Assembly: GCA_945890645.1 (NCBI GenBank)
Contig: CAMDCV010000010.1
Coordinates: 1-64,000 of the forward strand
Source: Akkermansia muciniphila
GTDB taxonomy: Bacteria; Verrucomicrobiota; Verrucomicrobiia; Verrucomicrobiales; Akkermansiaceae
DNA length: 64,000 nt
Direction: 5' to 3'
This document shows positions 9,701 to 18,421 of this stretch, piece by piece. The translations under genes and the position numbers were made by a program. A model generated the notes under the pieces. The model did not search any database. It worked only from the letters and a program-made list of their open reading frames with translations, and was not told the DNA's origin. Each line of letters opens with the position of its first letter. Within the stretch, counting starts at the first letter, position 1.

Positions 9701-11135
9701 GATAGCTGTCGGCGATCTCGATGATGAAGGAAACTGTGTCACCTACTTGCAGGTCGGTGATTTCCTTGCGATAGTCCCAATCGAGTTTCTGCTCGCCTTC
9801 GCCATTGCGCAGGGGAGTGGCGAGGGTCACAGTTTTTTCCGGTCGGAGATTGACGCGATACGTGATGGTGGTGCTGCCGATGCCATGGTCGTCCTGAGCG
9901 CGAACAGTGAAATCGAGTTGGCGTCCGAGCATGGCGAACAGGTTTGCGGCAGGGGCGATAAATTCGATGCGCGGTGCTTCATCCGAACTCACCTGCATGT
10001 GATAGCGCGGGCTGTTGAATTCGAATCCGTGATTTTTTTCCACCCAGGAAAAATAGTAGCCTCGTGATGCTGTGACGCGCTCCTCGACGAGCAGTGAACG
10101 TCCATCACCGCTGACTTCGAGAGGCAGCGGTTCTTCGCCATCGCGATGAAGCACGGCCTTTTGAATTGGTTGATCGAGGCTGAGTTGCCATTTCACCTGG
10201 GTGCCCTCGGGCACGGTGAGGGTCAGGGCTTCCACGGTTTCGGTGGGGCGTTGTTGGTATTCGGGATACTGCAACTGCACCTTCGCTTCAGCAATGCGAG
10301 GTGCAGGGATAACCTTTACCTCGTGCCAATCGCTGCGCGCGTCACCCGCCTTGATGCGGTAGCGGAAATCGCGCGAGGCAGAGGCGATGGCGTAGGTGGC
10401 AACTCCATCTTTCACGTCCATGACGATGTCTTTCGGACGGCCTTGGCCAGTGACGAGTTCAAACTTCGCGGTCTTCGGCACATCGCCGAGCAACTCCACA
10501 TGGATCTTGGCCGCATCGCCTTCTTTCAGAACGAGCATGCGATCACCGGACTGGATGCGGGTTTTCGTGGGATACGAAACCATGGACCACGGCGTGAAAA
10601 TCCGCGCGAGACCAGCGGCGAGAAAGGGTCCGTTGAAAACAGCGAGCGCGCCAATGAGAAGCAGCAGCACGAAAGCAATGCGCATTGGCCGTTTCAATGC
10701 CGCGAAGTTTACGATGTCCGAAGCGCTCAGTGATTTGACCGACTCGTTTGCTTTTTGAAGAGAAGCTTCCCATAACGAGGTGGATGTACCGGGGCTGGCT
10801 CCCTTATCGCGGAACTGAATGGCAGTTGTTAGCAAGCTATCGAGCTCGCCGCGTTGGCCTTCGATTTGCAAGGCACACTGCATCGGATCAAAGCCGCGCA
10901 GATGGCGCCAACCGCGTTGCCATGCGTGATACAGCGAAAAGCCGAGTATCACTAACAAAATCACCACCCTGCCGATTGGCGGGAGATAGGCGATACGGTC
11001 CACGAAAATCCCTAACAGAAATAGAGGAATAGCCCAGCTCGCGAGAGCAAGAAAGCCCGCGTAGAGATGCTTTTTCTGCGTGCGCTTCCAGACGCTTTGC
11101 AAACTGTCATTGAGGGCTGAAGAATGTGTTTCCAT
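6735..11135 (-). CDS. DUF4175-like giant membrane protein with long helical region
   Basis: At 1466 aa this is the longest gene in the window. Two membrane segments occur near residues 25-70 (FLALASWAIPLFLLGIF and VVILLVILGFSLYHAW). A third lies near 150-172 (IAFVLLLLIGALAVFNG). Beta-rich Ig-like stretches follow to about residue 500, with VPEGTQVKWQLSLDQP and SSDEAPRIEFIAPAANL. The remaining ~950 residues are almost purely helical and rich in Ala, Glu, Gln and Leu, as in coiled-coil or alpha-solenoid proteins. This layout matches the DUF4175-type proteins found with MoxR/VWA genes. It starts 2 nt after the VWA gene and overlaps the esterase gene by 4 nt. It probably spans the envelope. No catalytic motif was seen. 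Confidence 0.75.
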   Translation of the reverse strand: METHSSALNDSLQSVWKRTQKKHLYAGFLALASWAIPLFLLGIFVDRIAYLPPIGRVVILLVILGFSLYHAWQRGWRHLRGFDPMQCALQIEGQRGELDSLLTTAIQFRDKGASPGTSTSLWEASLQKANESVKSLSASDIVNFAALKRPMRIAFVLLLLIGALAVFNGPFLAAGLARIFTPWSMVSYPTKTRIQSGDRMLVLKEGDAAKIHVELLGDVPKTAKFELVTGQGRPKDIVMDVKDGVATYAIASASRDFRYRIKAGDARSDWHEVKVIPAPRIAEAKVQLQYPEYQQRPTETVEALTLTVPEGTQVKWQLSLDQPIQKAVLHRDGEEPLPLEVSGDGRSLLVEERVTASRGYYFSWVEKNHGFEFNSPRYHMQVSSDEAPRIEFIAPAANLFAMLGRQLDFTVRAQDDHGIGSTTITYRVNLRPEKTVTLATPLRNGEGEQKLDWDYRKEITDLQVGDTVSFIIEIADSYPAPQGPHRVRTDARRITFLSREDYLAQIEAKMDRLLTRVRAIYRQERAAHLLVRSLDATQESFSQTCQLEAIRQEMLREQLKQTSAETRLLLADLAANNITDAANNASLLQLADGMEAIAEKSIAKAAALLRAQAGVGKSNAADLIAADVTVNQAARELAALVMQRGIDAAREVFALETQMLSSEQAALRSRGSALAIAPDDEALERLAKHQAELAAWTAELLEKLQSTMRYDKRPLGVLHLTRRMTELRQNETEAQMKQAAEMIRKREFATAAEVQVASMKALLKAEYSVRTGAEYTAITFARDTLTTLLAEQSKLRTECEALTSDAITDDLTKRQLALRSTLLQMLIPAIPAPRTRLYDEVMPQVPPVDALRATTENAMGDALVLMKAGKRQDAIASLRTAETALAALTDHVATWSIDLSTRTVGLTTLVSTSVKRLSRIKDLETLQIQLLEQCEEAALDEKPTKPLAEAQQRLAEELLLFKKDLLEENKANPDKDTQPIVTRIDAIGKIMANATAALTADKGEDALALQESASDAIALLTEMIQSQSTRLSLLQEIYGFQRDVSNASLTMLDLVNTQNELIQATKDADEEALKKLLPTMNNLVQCITDVAPLFDLVASRLDVGSALLFAGSDIEDAIAATEDGDREDSLDAQEVAAQSLAKVQTLIQSVSEQNGYLAEIMQFCHESLADVALMESGQQQIRLAIEAAPANIPAEISQRQEDLLKTAESFASGLVKTTGMADFNKAAPLMADATRLIKANDATAAIDSMNQSEAALRANGEQLVLVMSVLHGLSKIEVLTTSPPELPELIEIHGLASDQKNIYRTLRFGNNDDLQKIVPRQQKLEARYAKYTQKETPYPLIVSAQQQASQVALATSRDQALVNLSANDESMRHFIIAQSVLLNTVAVPAAASSDPVLTEAESSDLSISEAASLVSDFVSGEAPKDKRSEWETLGTRNRAALNQNFARELPLEYRGMLKDYYEKVAK

Positions 11136-11137
11136 GG

Positions 11138-13522
11138 TCAGGTCAGGTCGTTTTTACGGCGTAGGAACCACTCCGCGCCGAGCAGGCCGACGAGTAAGAG
11201 GGCGATGTAGCCATTGTCCCACAGCGAGCGTTCCGAGCGCACGGTGGTGGTGATAGGTTCGCGATTGACGAGGGTATTAAGCTGCGACAATTGGCCCAGC
11301 GAAAGGCAAGCACCGCCGGTGCGTTCAGCGATGTGCTGCAACTGCGAGCGGCGAATGGCGGTATCGAGCAACTCTGTTTTCGCATCAACCACTTGGAACT
11401 CGGTCGTGTTCGATACCGGTTGGTCGTTTTCGTTAGACTCTAAACGATAGCGCCCCGCAGTGGGTGGAGAAAAGAATCCTTCATACAGACCCGGCTGCGT
11501 GCGGTCGGGGCGCAAGCTAACGCGCTCCTTGCGATCGGTGCCATCCAGTGCGGTGACTTCGACCTCAAATCCTGTCTGCACAATGGCCTCGAATTGCTCA
11601 TCGAGCACATGAGCATAGAGACGCGTTTGCGCATTGAGCGGATAGACGGAGCGATCCGTTTCCAAGCGGATGCGTTTGTGTTCACCCATCAAGCGCGAGA
11701 GCGTGAGGAACTGAATGCTCTGCGACCAAATGCGCCAGTGGTATTTATCGCCGGTATTGAATCGCAAACGCCACAAGCGGTCGGTGGCCAGTGACAAAAC
11801 TTTGCCCGTGCCATAACGCTGCCACGCGACCAAGGGATAGCGCTGCGTGCCCGAACTCGCATCGGAGAGCGATGCCAACACTGTGGCACCCGGCTTCGCG
11901 CCGAGCAAAGGCGGCAAGTGATCGAGCGGGGCGACGCGACTCCAGATGCGATCATTGTCCTCGGTCTTCTCTTCCATCGTCATCACCATGCTACTGCGCC
12001 CTTCAGACGTGAGCACGGGATAGACTGACTCGGAAACTTTCTCCCACTTGCCATCCGGATCAAAACGCACCGGCAGCATGTCTTCAACCGGCGTGCCCGC
12101 ATACGACAGCGGCGAGTGCATCGGCCCACAAAGCATCAGCAACGAAGCACCGCGATCGCGCACGAGTTCTTCTAACAAGCCCAATTCTTCCTCCGTAAAA
12201 AACTTTGCATCGGTATCGCCGAGAATCACGAGGTCATACTGAAATGCCTCCTCGCGTTTGCTGGGGAAACGCTCCAAGTGATCGGGAGAATTCCGCGCAA
12301 TTTCGGGACCGACGCTGGAAGCGATGAAGGTCACGTCGATGCGAGGATCGCGTTTCAAGATCGCAGAAAGATAGCGGAACTCCCATCGGGCATTGCCTTC
12401 GATGTAGAGGACTTTGACCTTTTCGTTGACCACGCGGATGCTGCGTTCGATGCGATTATTCGCGGCGGAAATTTCGTCGTTGAAGGGCTCTACAACCACT
12501 GCGATGCGAGCGGCACCTTTTTCATACAGATCAATGCGGAAATCGATATCCTCAAACTGCATGCCCCCTTCGAGACGGATTTCTTTTTGCGAAACACTGC
12601 GGTCATTCAGCAACACCGAGAGACGCACCATGCGTTTCTCGTAACCATTCGATTGGATTTGCACCCGCACTGGCACGCGGTCGCCGGAGAAGGCAACTTC
12701 TTGCATCACGATGTTGCGCAGCGAGACGTCATCAGGATCGGCGAGGCCCACAGGCACGGTGAACACCGGAATGCCACGCGAGCCAAGATCGCGCAGGATC
12801 GCTTCCGAACGCAGGGAGGAAACTTGATCAATGCCATCGGAAAACAACACGATGCCTGCTGGTGTGATGCCGCTGGCATTGGCAACGACATCGAGCGATT
12901 CGGTGATCGAGGTGGCCGGTTGATCGGCGGCTAGATTGGCGACATCGGCGGCCTGCAGCGTGGATGAATCGCGGATCATGCGCGGAGATTTTCCGAAAGC
13001 ATGATAGGAGAGATCGAGGTCATTGCCGAGCGATTGGAACAGCGCATGCGATGATTTCGTGAGAGAGGATTTGGTGAGATCGAGACGCGACGAGTCCGCG
13101 ATGGTTTGACGTTGTGCGGCATCGAGAGCGATCACGGCGCGATCCGCTTCGACCTTTTCATCGGCGGCCACGAAGCCCAGAGCGGTCGCGGCTTCCATGA
13201 GATCTTCTGGACGTTTGCGCTGGTCTTTCATCGCCATGCTTTCGGAAACATCCAGCATCACGGGCAAGGCACGTTGGCGCGTTTGCGTCTCGCGCACGAC
13301 GGCCGTTGGCTCTAACAATGCCGCAACGATCAAGGCCAGTGCCACGATCCGCGTCACCGCGAGAAAGATGCGCAACGGTGGTCGCAGCCCCCAGGAACGA
13401 CGATAGAGAAACACGCTCAAGGCGACGATGCCGACGAGCACCGCAAGCAGAGCGGCCACGCCGATGGGGCGTGCGAAAAAGATGTCTTCAATCCCGGTGA
13501 AGTTGGATAGTCCCTCAAGCAT
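11138..13522 (-). CDS. Membrane-anchored VWA domain protein with glutamine-amidotransferase-like domain
   Basis: This is a 794-aa protein. Two membrane helices occur at the N-terminus (VAALLAVLVGIVALSVFLY and AVTRIVALALIVAALLE) and one at the C-terminus (YIALLLVGLLGAEWFL). A von Willebrand A domain starts with a DxSxS metal site (LDVSESMAM, about residue 90) and includes ITPAGIVLFSDGIDQ. The middle contains a class-I amidotransferase-like segment (DLVILGDTDAKFFTEEEL and GASLLMLCGPMHS). This architecture is common in PVC bacteria next to BatA-like genes. It overlaps the BatA-like gene by 8 nt. Its partner proteins are probably the other VWA proteins and the MoxR ATPase. Function is inferred from the family only. 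Confidence 0.85.
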   Translation of the reverse strand: MLEGLSNFTGIEDIFFARPIGVAALLAVLVGIVALSVFLYRRSWGLRPPLRIFLAVTRIVALALIVAALLEPTAVVRETQTRQRALPVMLDVSESMAMKDQRKRPEDLMEAATALGFVAADEKVEADRAVIALDAAQRQTIADSSRLDLTKSSLTKSSHALFQSLGNDLDLSYHAFGKSPRMIRDSSTLQAADVANLAADQPATSITESLDVVANASGITPAGIVLFSDGIDQVSSLRSEAILRDLGSRGIPVFTVPVGLADPDDVSLRNIVMQEVAFSGDRVPVRVQIQSNGYEKRMVRLSVLLNDRSVSQKEIRLEGGMQFEDIDFRIDLYEKGAARIAVVVEPFNDEISAANNRIERSIRVVNEKVKVLYIEGNARWEFRYLSAILKRDPRIDVTFIASSVGPEIARNSPDHLERFPSKREEAFQYDLVILGDTDAKFFTEEELGLLEELVRDRGASLLMLCGPMHSPLSYAGTPVEDMLPVRFDPDGKWEKVSESVYPVLTSEGRSSMVMTMEEKTEDNDRIWSRVAPLDHLPPLLGAKPGATVLASLSDASSGTQRYPLVAWQRYGTGKVLSLATDRLWRLRFNTGDKYHWRIWSQSIQFLTLSRLMGEHKRIRLETDRSVYPLNAQTRLYAHVLDEQFEAIVQTGFEVEVTALDGTDRKERVSLRPDRTQPGLYEGFFSPPTAGRYRLESNENDQPVSNTTEFQVVDAKTELLDTAIRRSQLQHIAERTGGACLSLGQLSQLNTLVNREPITTTVRSERSLWDNGYIALLLVGLLGAEWFLRRKNDLT

Positions 13523-15695
13523 TTTGTTTTCCTAAATCGCCCGCAGGCATGGTTTCTTGGTTGTGATCGGTGGACTGCTGACGGCGCATCAGTCGATCGG
13601 CGAAAAGACATTCGATGATCAAAAACGCCAGTGCCGCATACAGGAAAAAGCGCCACGAACTGCGACCCGTGCGGGTGGTATCGATGGCGGCAGCCAGCGA
13701 TGCTTCATCAACTGCAATGATCGCACCGCTTTCCTTGAATTGCTCGGCAAGTTCCGATGTCGGCACGCAGGCCACATCCGATTCGCGGGTGTCCACATTC
13801 ACGGCAACGGGCATGGCGGCAGACTGCACGCTGACACGCGCGAGGTAGAATCCTGCTTCATCGGCATTTTCGATAAACGCCACGTATTGATTGCGATACT
13901 CGCGGACAGGAACGGTGAGAGTTTTTCCAGAGGGAGAATCAAACACCGCATCGCTGGCATCCGGCTGCTCGACGAAGGAGAGCGTGAGGGTATCGCCGAC
14001 GGTTTGCGGACGTTCGAACTCGCGCCCCGCCAGGTAGGTGATCATTTGCTGCATGAGCATCGGGAACACCGGCGTCAGCGCCATATTGTTCCACGTCGTT
14101 TGCGCGCTGGTGGCAAACATAAAGACTTGCCCACGACCCAGAGATTTTTCTAACAGAATCGGCGAGTCACTTCCCGCCAATCGCAGCACGGAAAAACTCG
14201 AAGTCGAGGGTTTCAGTTCGACGCATTTCAGGAAACGCGTCTCGCTCAATAAATCTTCCGCCAAGGATTTCAACGGCAAACACACCGTGTGATCCGGCAT
14301 ATTCGGATCGAGCGGTTTGCCCGCGCCGACGGCATCACTGGTGTTGATGATATTGCCGATCACACCGGGCAACAAGGCGTTGTCGCCCTGCGCGGCGCGT
14401 TCGTTCCATGAGGCGGCCTTTACATCATCGCCCGCGAACCAAACGAGGCCATTGCCTTCGCGCACGAAACGGGAAAGTTGTGTCTCTTGATCTTCCGTGA
14501 TCTCGGGAACATCGGCGAGTATGATCACATCGGCTTTCGATAAATCTTCGGCAGGAAATGCCAACCATGGAATCGAACGGACGGTGTAGTCTTCCATATT
14601 CGCGGCATCGCCCCGTGCCAGCAATGCCGCGCTGATGAGACGTCCGGCATCGCCTCCGGATCCATCGACACACAACACCGAAACACGGTCACGTACCACG
14701 GCCACCGTGCGGCGGACGTTATCAGAAGCTAACAGATCACCCGAAATTTCCGCCGTGATGCGCGTGGCACCGGCATTGTAAAAAGGCACAAACAACGACA
14801 CCGTCTCCGATGCTCCCGCAGCGATGAGTGGGATTTTTTTGCTATCGATTTGTGTATCCTCTACGCGGCAACGGACTTCCACGTTCGATACCGGCTCGGT
14901 GCCACAATTTTTCACCGTGGCTTGGTAGCGAGCGATGTTGCCCTTGCGCAAGGCACCGGAAACCAACTCAAGATCAGTAACGGCAAGGTTCGCAGATTCA
15001 CCGGGCACGGGCACAAGGAACACCTGTGCGGCGGTATTGAGATTTTTGATTGCATCGTGAAATTCCGACGAGCGGTTTTTCCAGTTGCGTTCTTGCGTGT
15101 CCGTGATGAGGTAAATTTCTTTCTCCGCGGCATCCATTCCCTCGGCTAGTTCCATCAGGCGCTTGGGCACGCCGTCCCATTCGAGGGCGGCGGGAGTGGC
15201 GGCAACCTCTTGCAACAACGCATCCCAGCGCTCGCGATCGAAGGCCATGTTGTGCGCAATCAGTTGATCTTTTCCGCCGAGCAACAGCAAGGTCACGGGG
15301 TCGCCGGCTTGGATTTTATCGCTGATGACGGACACTTGTTTAAGGGCTCGTTGGAAACGAGAATTGCCTTCGTCGCCGTGCTGCATGCTGAACGAGGCAT
15401 CGAGCGCGATGATTACGCCGGCACGTTTTTCTCCCGGAATCCACGCGGCGACATCACCACGCCAGGCAGGTCGTGCGAGCGAAAAGGCTAAGAACAAGAG
15501 CGCGAGACAGCGCAGGATCAGCAGCAGCAAATCGCGCAGCTTGAGTTGGCGCGATCGCACGCGCACGTTGCGATCTAGGAAGCGCATCGCCGCCCAGTCG
15601 GTGCGCTGGACTTGGAAACGATTGAGCAAGTGCGCGAGGATCGGCACACTGATGCCGAGCGCTGCGAGTAGGAGCCAAGGATTGAGAAAACTCAT
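13515..15695 (-). CDS. BatA-like membrane protein with VWA domain
   Basis: This is a 726-aa protein. The N-terminus MSFLNPWLLLAALGISVPI, followed by AHLLNR, is the classic BatA/aerotolerance N-terminal signature. A second membrane segment follows (LLLLILRCLALLFLAFSLA). A VWA domain with the metal site ALDASFSMQ starts near residue 95. The C-terminal half is beta-rich with a final membrane helix (FFLYAALAFLIIECLF). It overlaps the DUF58 gene by 4 nt and the next VWA gene by 8 nt, which indicates tight translational coupling. Related operons are described as Bat operons in Bacteroides. Here it probably forms a periplasmic-face complex with the two neighbouring VWA-type proteins. Confidence 0.88.
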   Translation of the reverse strand: MSFLNPWLLLAALGISVPILAHLLNRFQVQRTDWAAMRFLDRNVRVRSRQLKLRDLLLLILRCLALLFLAFSLARPAWRGDVAAWIPGEKRAGVIIALDASFSMQHGDEGNSRFQRALKQVSVISDKIQAGDPVTLLLLGGKDQLIAHNMAFDRERWDALLQEVAATPAALEWDGVPKRLMELAEGMDAAEKEIYLITDTQERNWKNRSSEFHDAIKNLNTAAQVFLVPVPGESANLAVTDLELVSGALRKGNIARYQATVKNCGTEPVSNVEVRCRVEDTQIDSKKIPLIAAGASETVSLFVPFYNAGATRITAEISGDLLASDNVRRTVAVVRDRVSVLCVDGSGGDAGRLISAALLARGDAANMEDYTVRSIPWLAFPAEDLSKADVIILADVPEITEDQETQLSRFVREGNGLVWFAGDDVKAASWNERAAQGDNALLPGVIGNIINTSDAVGAGKPLDPNMPDHTVCLPLKSLAEDLLSETRFLKCVELKPSTSSFSVLRLAGSDSPILLEKSLGRGQVFMFATSAQTTWNNMALTPVFPMLMQQMITYLAGREFERPQTVGDTLTLSFVEQPDASDAVFDSPSGKTLTVPVREYRNQYVAFIENADEAGFYLARVSVQSAAMPVAVNVDTRESDVACVPTSELAEQFKESGAIIAVDEASLAAAIDTTRTGRSSWRFFLYAALAFLIIECLFADRLMRRQQSTDHNQETMPAGDLGKQNA

Positions 15696-16618
15696 GAGCG
15701 GGATGGAGCGGATTGGCCGCCGGGGGTTTCACGTTTAAGAATGATTTCGCTGAGCAGCTCATCGAGCGCGCGTTTGGTATTCGTCATGGTGTAATCGATG
15801 TGACTGCCCATGCAACGACTGCTGAGTTCGTCGAGAAATTTATTGAGACCAGTGAGATACGATTCTTTCAAACGCTCGGCCTCGGTGGTCAGTGGCTCCT
15901 CGCCTTCCAAACCTTCAAAGCGCCATGTTCCTTTGAAAGGAAACTCCAGCTCATAGGCATCGAGCGGTTGGATGACGACGACATTGTGACCATCGAATTT
16001 CAAGTGATCAAGACCAGCCATGACATCATCGACATCGGCAAAAAGATCAGAGATCAACACCACGAACGAACGCCGCCGCAACTGCATCGCGCAATCGTGG
16101 AGCTGCTTCGCAATCGCGGTTTTCGGGCGCGGCTCGGCGATGCGCAGCATGCGGTCGATCTCGAGAATGACATTCATCGAAGAACGCGGTGGCATCGAGT
16201 CGCGTAACTCAGAGTCGAACACCGAGACGCCCACTGAGTCGCGCTGTTTCAAGACCATGTAGGCGATGGATGCGGCGAGAAACTTGGCGTATTCGAGCTT
16301 CGAAACTTTTCCCGAGGAGTAGGCCATCGAGGAACTGGCATCGATCAAGATATGGCAATCGAAGTTGGTTTCCGCCTCGTAGAGTTTCGTGAAATATTTT
16401 TCCGTGCGACCAAACACGCGCCAGTCGATCGAGCGAATCGGATCGCCGGGGGAGTATTGACGATGATGCGCGAACTCCGTGCTGAAGCCACGCAGGTTAC
16501 TGCGATGACTACCCGCTCGTAAGCCCTGCACGACCTCGCGAGCGATGAGCTCTAAGTCGCCGATTTTTTGCAGCACCTCAGGATCGAGATACTGCGTTTC
16601 TGGCAAGTGAATAGACAT
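15692..16618 (-). CDS. DUF58 domain protein
   Basis: This 308-aa protein carries the DUF58 signature, with HHRQYSPGDPIRSIDWRVFG and TKLYEAETN near residues 50-85. It then shows a VWA-like metal site (ILIDASSSMAYSS). DUF58 proteins nearly always sit directly after a moxR gene, as here with an 8-nt gap. They are thought to be VWA partners of the MoxR ATPase. There is no membrane helix, so it is cytoplasmic. The start ATG lies just upstream of a SIHLPETQYLDPEVL segment typical for the family. Confidence 0.92.
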   Translation of the reverse strand: MSIHLPETQYLDPEVLQKIGDLELIAREVVQGLRAGSHRSNLRGFSTEFAHHRQYSPGDPIRSIDWRVFGRTEKYFTKLYEAETNFDCHILIDASSSMAYSSGKVSKLEYAKFLAASIAYMVLKQRDSVGVSVFDSELRDSMPPRSSMNVILEIDRMLRIAEPRPKTAIAKQLHDCAMQLRRRSFVVLISDLFADVDDVMAGLDHLKFDGHNVVVIQPLDAYELEFPFKGTWRFEGLEGEEPLTTEAERLKESYLTGLNKFLDELSSRCMGSHIDYTMTNTKRALDELLSEIILKRETPGGQSAPSRS

Positions 16619-16626
16619 GGCTGAGG

Positions 16627-17631
16627 TTACTTGCCGCTAGCTGGTATCGTTTCTAACAACTTAGCCACCAGCGTATCGGAGTTCATTCCTTCGGAGCGCG
16701 CGGCAAAGTTGGGAATGATACGGTGACGGAGAATCGGCAGGCAAACCTCGCGGACATCCTCAATGGATACATGGCAACGACCGCGCAGGGCGGCTCTGGC
16801 TTTTCCTGCGACGATAAGATTGAGCGAGGCACGTGGACCCGCGCCCCATGACATGAGCTTGTTTACGAAATCAGGAGTGCCCGGTTGACCGGGACGTGTT
16901 GCACGCACCAAGGCCGCTGCGTATTCGAAGACGTTATCGGCCACGGGAATGCGACGCACCAAATGTTGAAACTCAAGAATCGTCGGGCCATCCACCACTT
17001 GATTGGTCACAGGCTCCTCATCGGTCGTCACGCTGCGCATGATTTCGATCTCCTCCGCATGGCTCGGGTATTTCACCATGATGTTGAAAAGGAAACGGTC
17101 GAGCTGGGCTTCGGGCAAGGGATAGGTTCCCTCTTGCTCAATTGGATTCTGTGTCGCTAATACGAAGAACGGTGCATCGAGCTTGTAGTCTTCGCCACCG
17201 GAAGAAACGCGTTTTTCCTGCATCGCTTCGAGCAACGCAGCTTGAGTTTTCGGCGGTGTCCGGTTGATCTCATCAGCGAGCAGCAGGTTCGTGAAAACGG
17301 GACCTTTCTGGAACTTGAAACTGCGACGATGCGTCTCTGGATCTTCCTGCAACAACTCGGTGCCCGTGATGTCCGATGGCATCAGGTCGGGCGTAAATTG
17401 AATGCGCTTGAAGCCCAATGACATCGTCTTCGCGAGCGAACTGACAAGAAGAGTCTTTGCAAGGCCAGGAACTCCGACCAGCAAACAGTGCCCTCTAGCG
17501 AAAATGGCGATCATCAACTCATCAATGACATCCTCCATGCCCATGATGGTTTTGCGCAGTTCTTTTACGATCTGGTCTCTCGTTTCGCCGAGCTTTTCCA
17601 CGGCTTGAATGTCATCAGTTTGTTTTGTCAT
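16627..17631 (-). CDS. MoxR-family AAA+ ATPase
   Basis: This is a 334-aa protein. Walker A is GVPGLAKT (residues 53-60). Walker B and the following loop read LLADEINRTPPKTQAALLEA. The sensor 1 region is FVLATQNPIEQEGTYPLPEA, followed by the arginine-rich segment QLDRFLF. The C-terminal lid domain is complete. MoxR ATPases act as chaperone-like remodellers that work with VWA proteins, which matches the four genes downstream. It is the first gene of the leftward operon. About 300 nt without a gene separates it from the next operon, so the operon promoter probably lies at 17632-17932. Confidence 0.93.
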   Translation of the reverse strand: MTKQTDDIQAVEKLGETRDQIVKELRKTIMGMEDVIDELMIAIFARGHCLLVGVPGLAKTLLVSSLAKTMSLGFKRIQFTPDLMPSDITGTELLQEDPETHRRSFKFQKGPVFTNLLLADEINRTPPKTQAALLEAMQEKRVSSGGEDYKLDAPFFVLATQNPIEQEGTYPLPEAQLDRFLFNIMVKYPSHAEEIEIMRSVTTDEEPVTNQVVDGPTILEFQHLVRRIPVADNVFEYAAALVRATRPGQPGTPDFVNKLMSWGAGPRASLNLIVAGKARAALRGRCHVSIEDVREVCLPILRHRIIPNFAARSEGMNSDTLVAKLLETIPASGK

Positions 17632-17932
17632 AGGAATCTAAAGCGGATATTTCTAGTATTAAGTGTGCGGCAATTACACCCTTTGAGAACGGGTTCTTTC
17701 ATTACACAAATAAAAATCATGGCTTCGATGTGGTTTTGGGCTTATCACGCGAGTGTCATTATCATACTCAATGATATGACTTATTCGCATCTCGGCTGCT
17801 GTAGGATGAAATTGAAACACACCATTTCGACAAGCTTGTCGCAAATGGCTCACACGATGCTCGGTTTGTTCTATTGGCCGTTATTGTCCGACACGCGTCA
17901 CGTCACTCACGACGAAGTGAAAATCCATTTTT
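17632..17932. other. Intergenic region upstream of the moxR operon
   Basis: No convincing gene was found in this 301-nt gap. It must contain the moxR promoter (leftward) and the 3' end of the neighbouring leftward operon. An imperfect AT-rich dyad lies at 17755-17780 (GTCAT ... ATGAC with nested TCATT ... AATGA). A short dyad AGAAC-GG-GTTCT lies near 17686-17697. Neither can be tied to a known regulator. Confidence 0.5.
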
Positions 17933-18421
17933 TCAAGGCATGCGTTTGGCATCCATGCTATGAATTTTCCAGCCTTTGTCCGTTTTGCGCCAGTGCAGGG
18001 TAAGTTGGTAGCGTCCGTTCGGGCCATCGAGCCAGCGGTTGATGGCAATGTTGATATCGGCTTCGCATTGTTGTGTTGCGTGGTCGCCTTCGATTTCCGT
18101 TAGAAGTGAGGGGTCGCGTTTTATGCTAATCTCGCTGGCGTTTTCGCTGAGGTAGGCGTAGGCGCTGCGAATGTCTTCGGGCGAGAAATTACCATTCGCT
18201 TGATCGAGTGGGGAAGTGAGTTCGACTTGAGTATCGAAAAAATTGTCGAGTGAAGAACCTTTCACGACGCGACCCGTACGAGTGGTGGAGGAATCGAATG
18301 CCACTGTTTCGAAGAGCTTATCGAGCTTGCGCTCCAGCACGCGTTCAGGTTGGTAATACCACCAAGCGAAGAGGCTCAGTGAGAGGACGGCGACGGTAAG
18401 GAAGGAGAGGCGTTTTTTCAT
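17933..18421 (-). CDS. Small membrane-anchored protein, unknown function
   Basis: This is a 162-aa protein with an uncleaved-looking N-terminal anchor (LSFLTVAVLSLSLFAWWYY). The rest is a compact alpha+beta domain. It contains SLDNFFDTQVELTSPLDQ, a helical segment FSPEDIRSAYAYLSENA and C-terminal strands (YQLTLHWRKTDKGWKIHS). The pattern resembles SnoaL/NTF2-like or DUF4440-like small domains, but I cannot assign a family. The start overlaps the stop of the NlpC/P60 gene by 4 nt, so the two are co-translated. Confidence 0.75.
   Translation of the reverse strand: MKKRLSFLTVAVLSLSLFAWWYYQPERVLERKLDKLFETVAFDSSTTRTGRVVKGSSLDNFFDTQVELTSPLDQANGNFSPEDIRSAYAYLSENASEISIKRDPSLLTEIEGDHATQQCEADINIAINRWLDGPNGRYQLTLHWRKTDKGWKIHSMDAKRMP

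Noticed and set aside
17755-17780. AT-rich dyad resembling a Fur box
   Set aside because: Only one GATAATGA-like half is good, the arms are out of register, and no iron gene is adjacent.
17488-18003. 171-codon rightward frame crossing the moxR start and the intergenic gap
   Set aside because: It begins antisense within moxR and contains no domain or signal. The gap sequence gives it a Cys/His-rich tail by chance.
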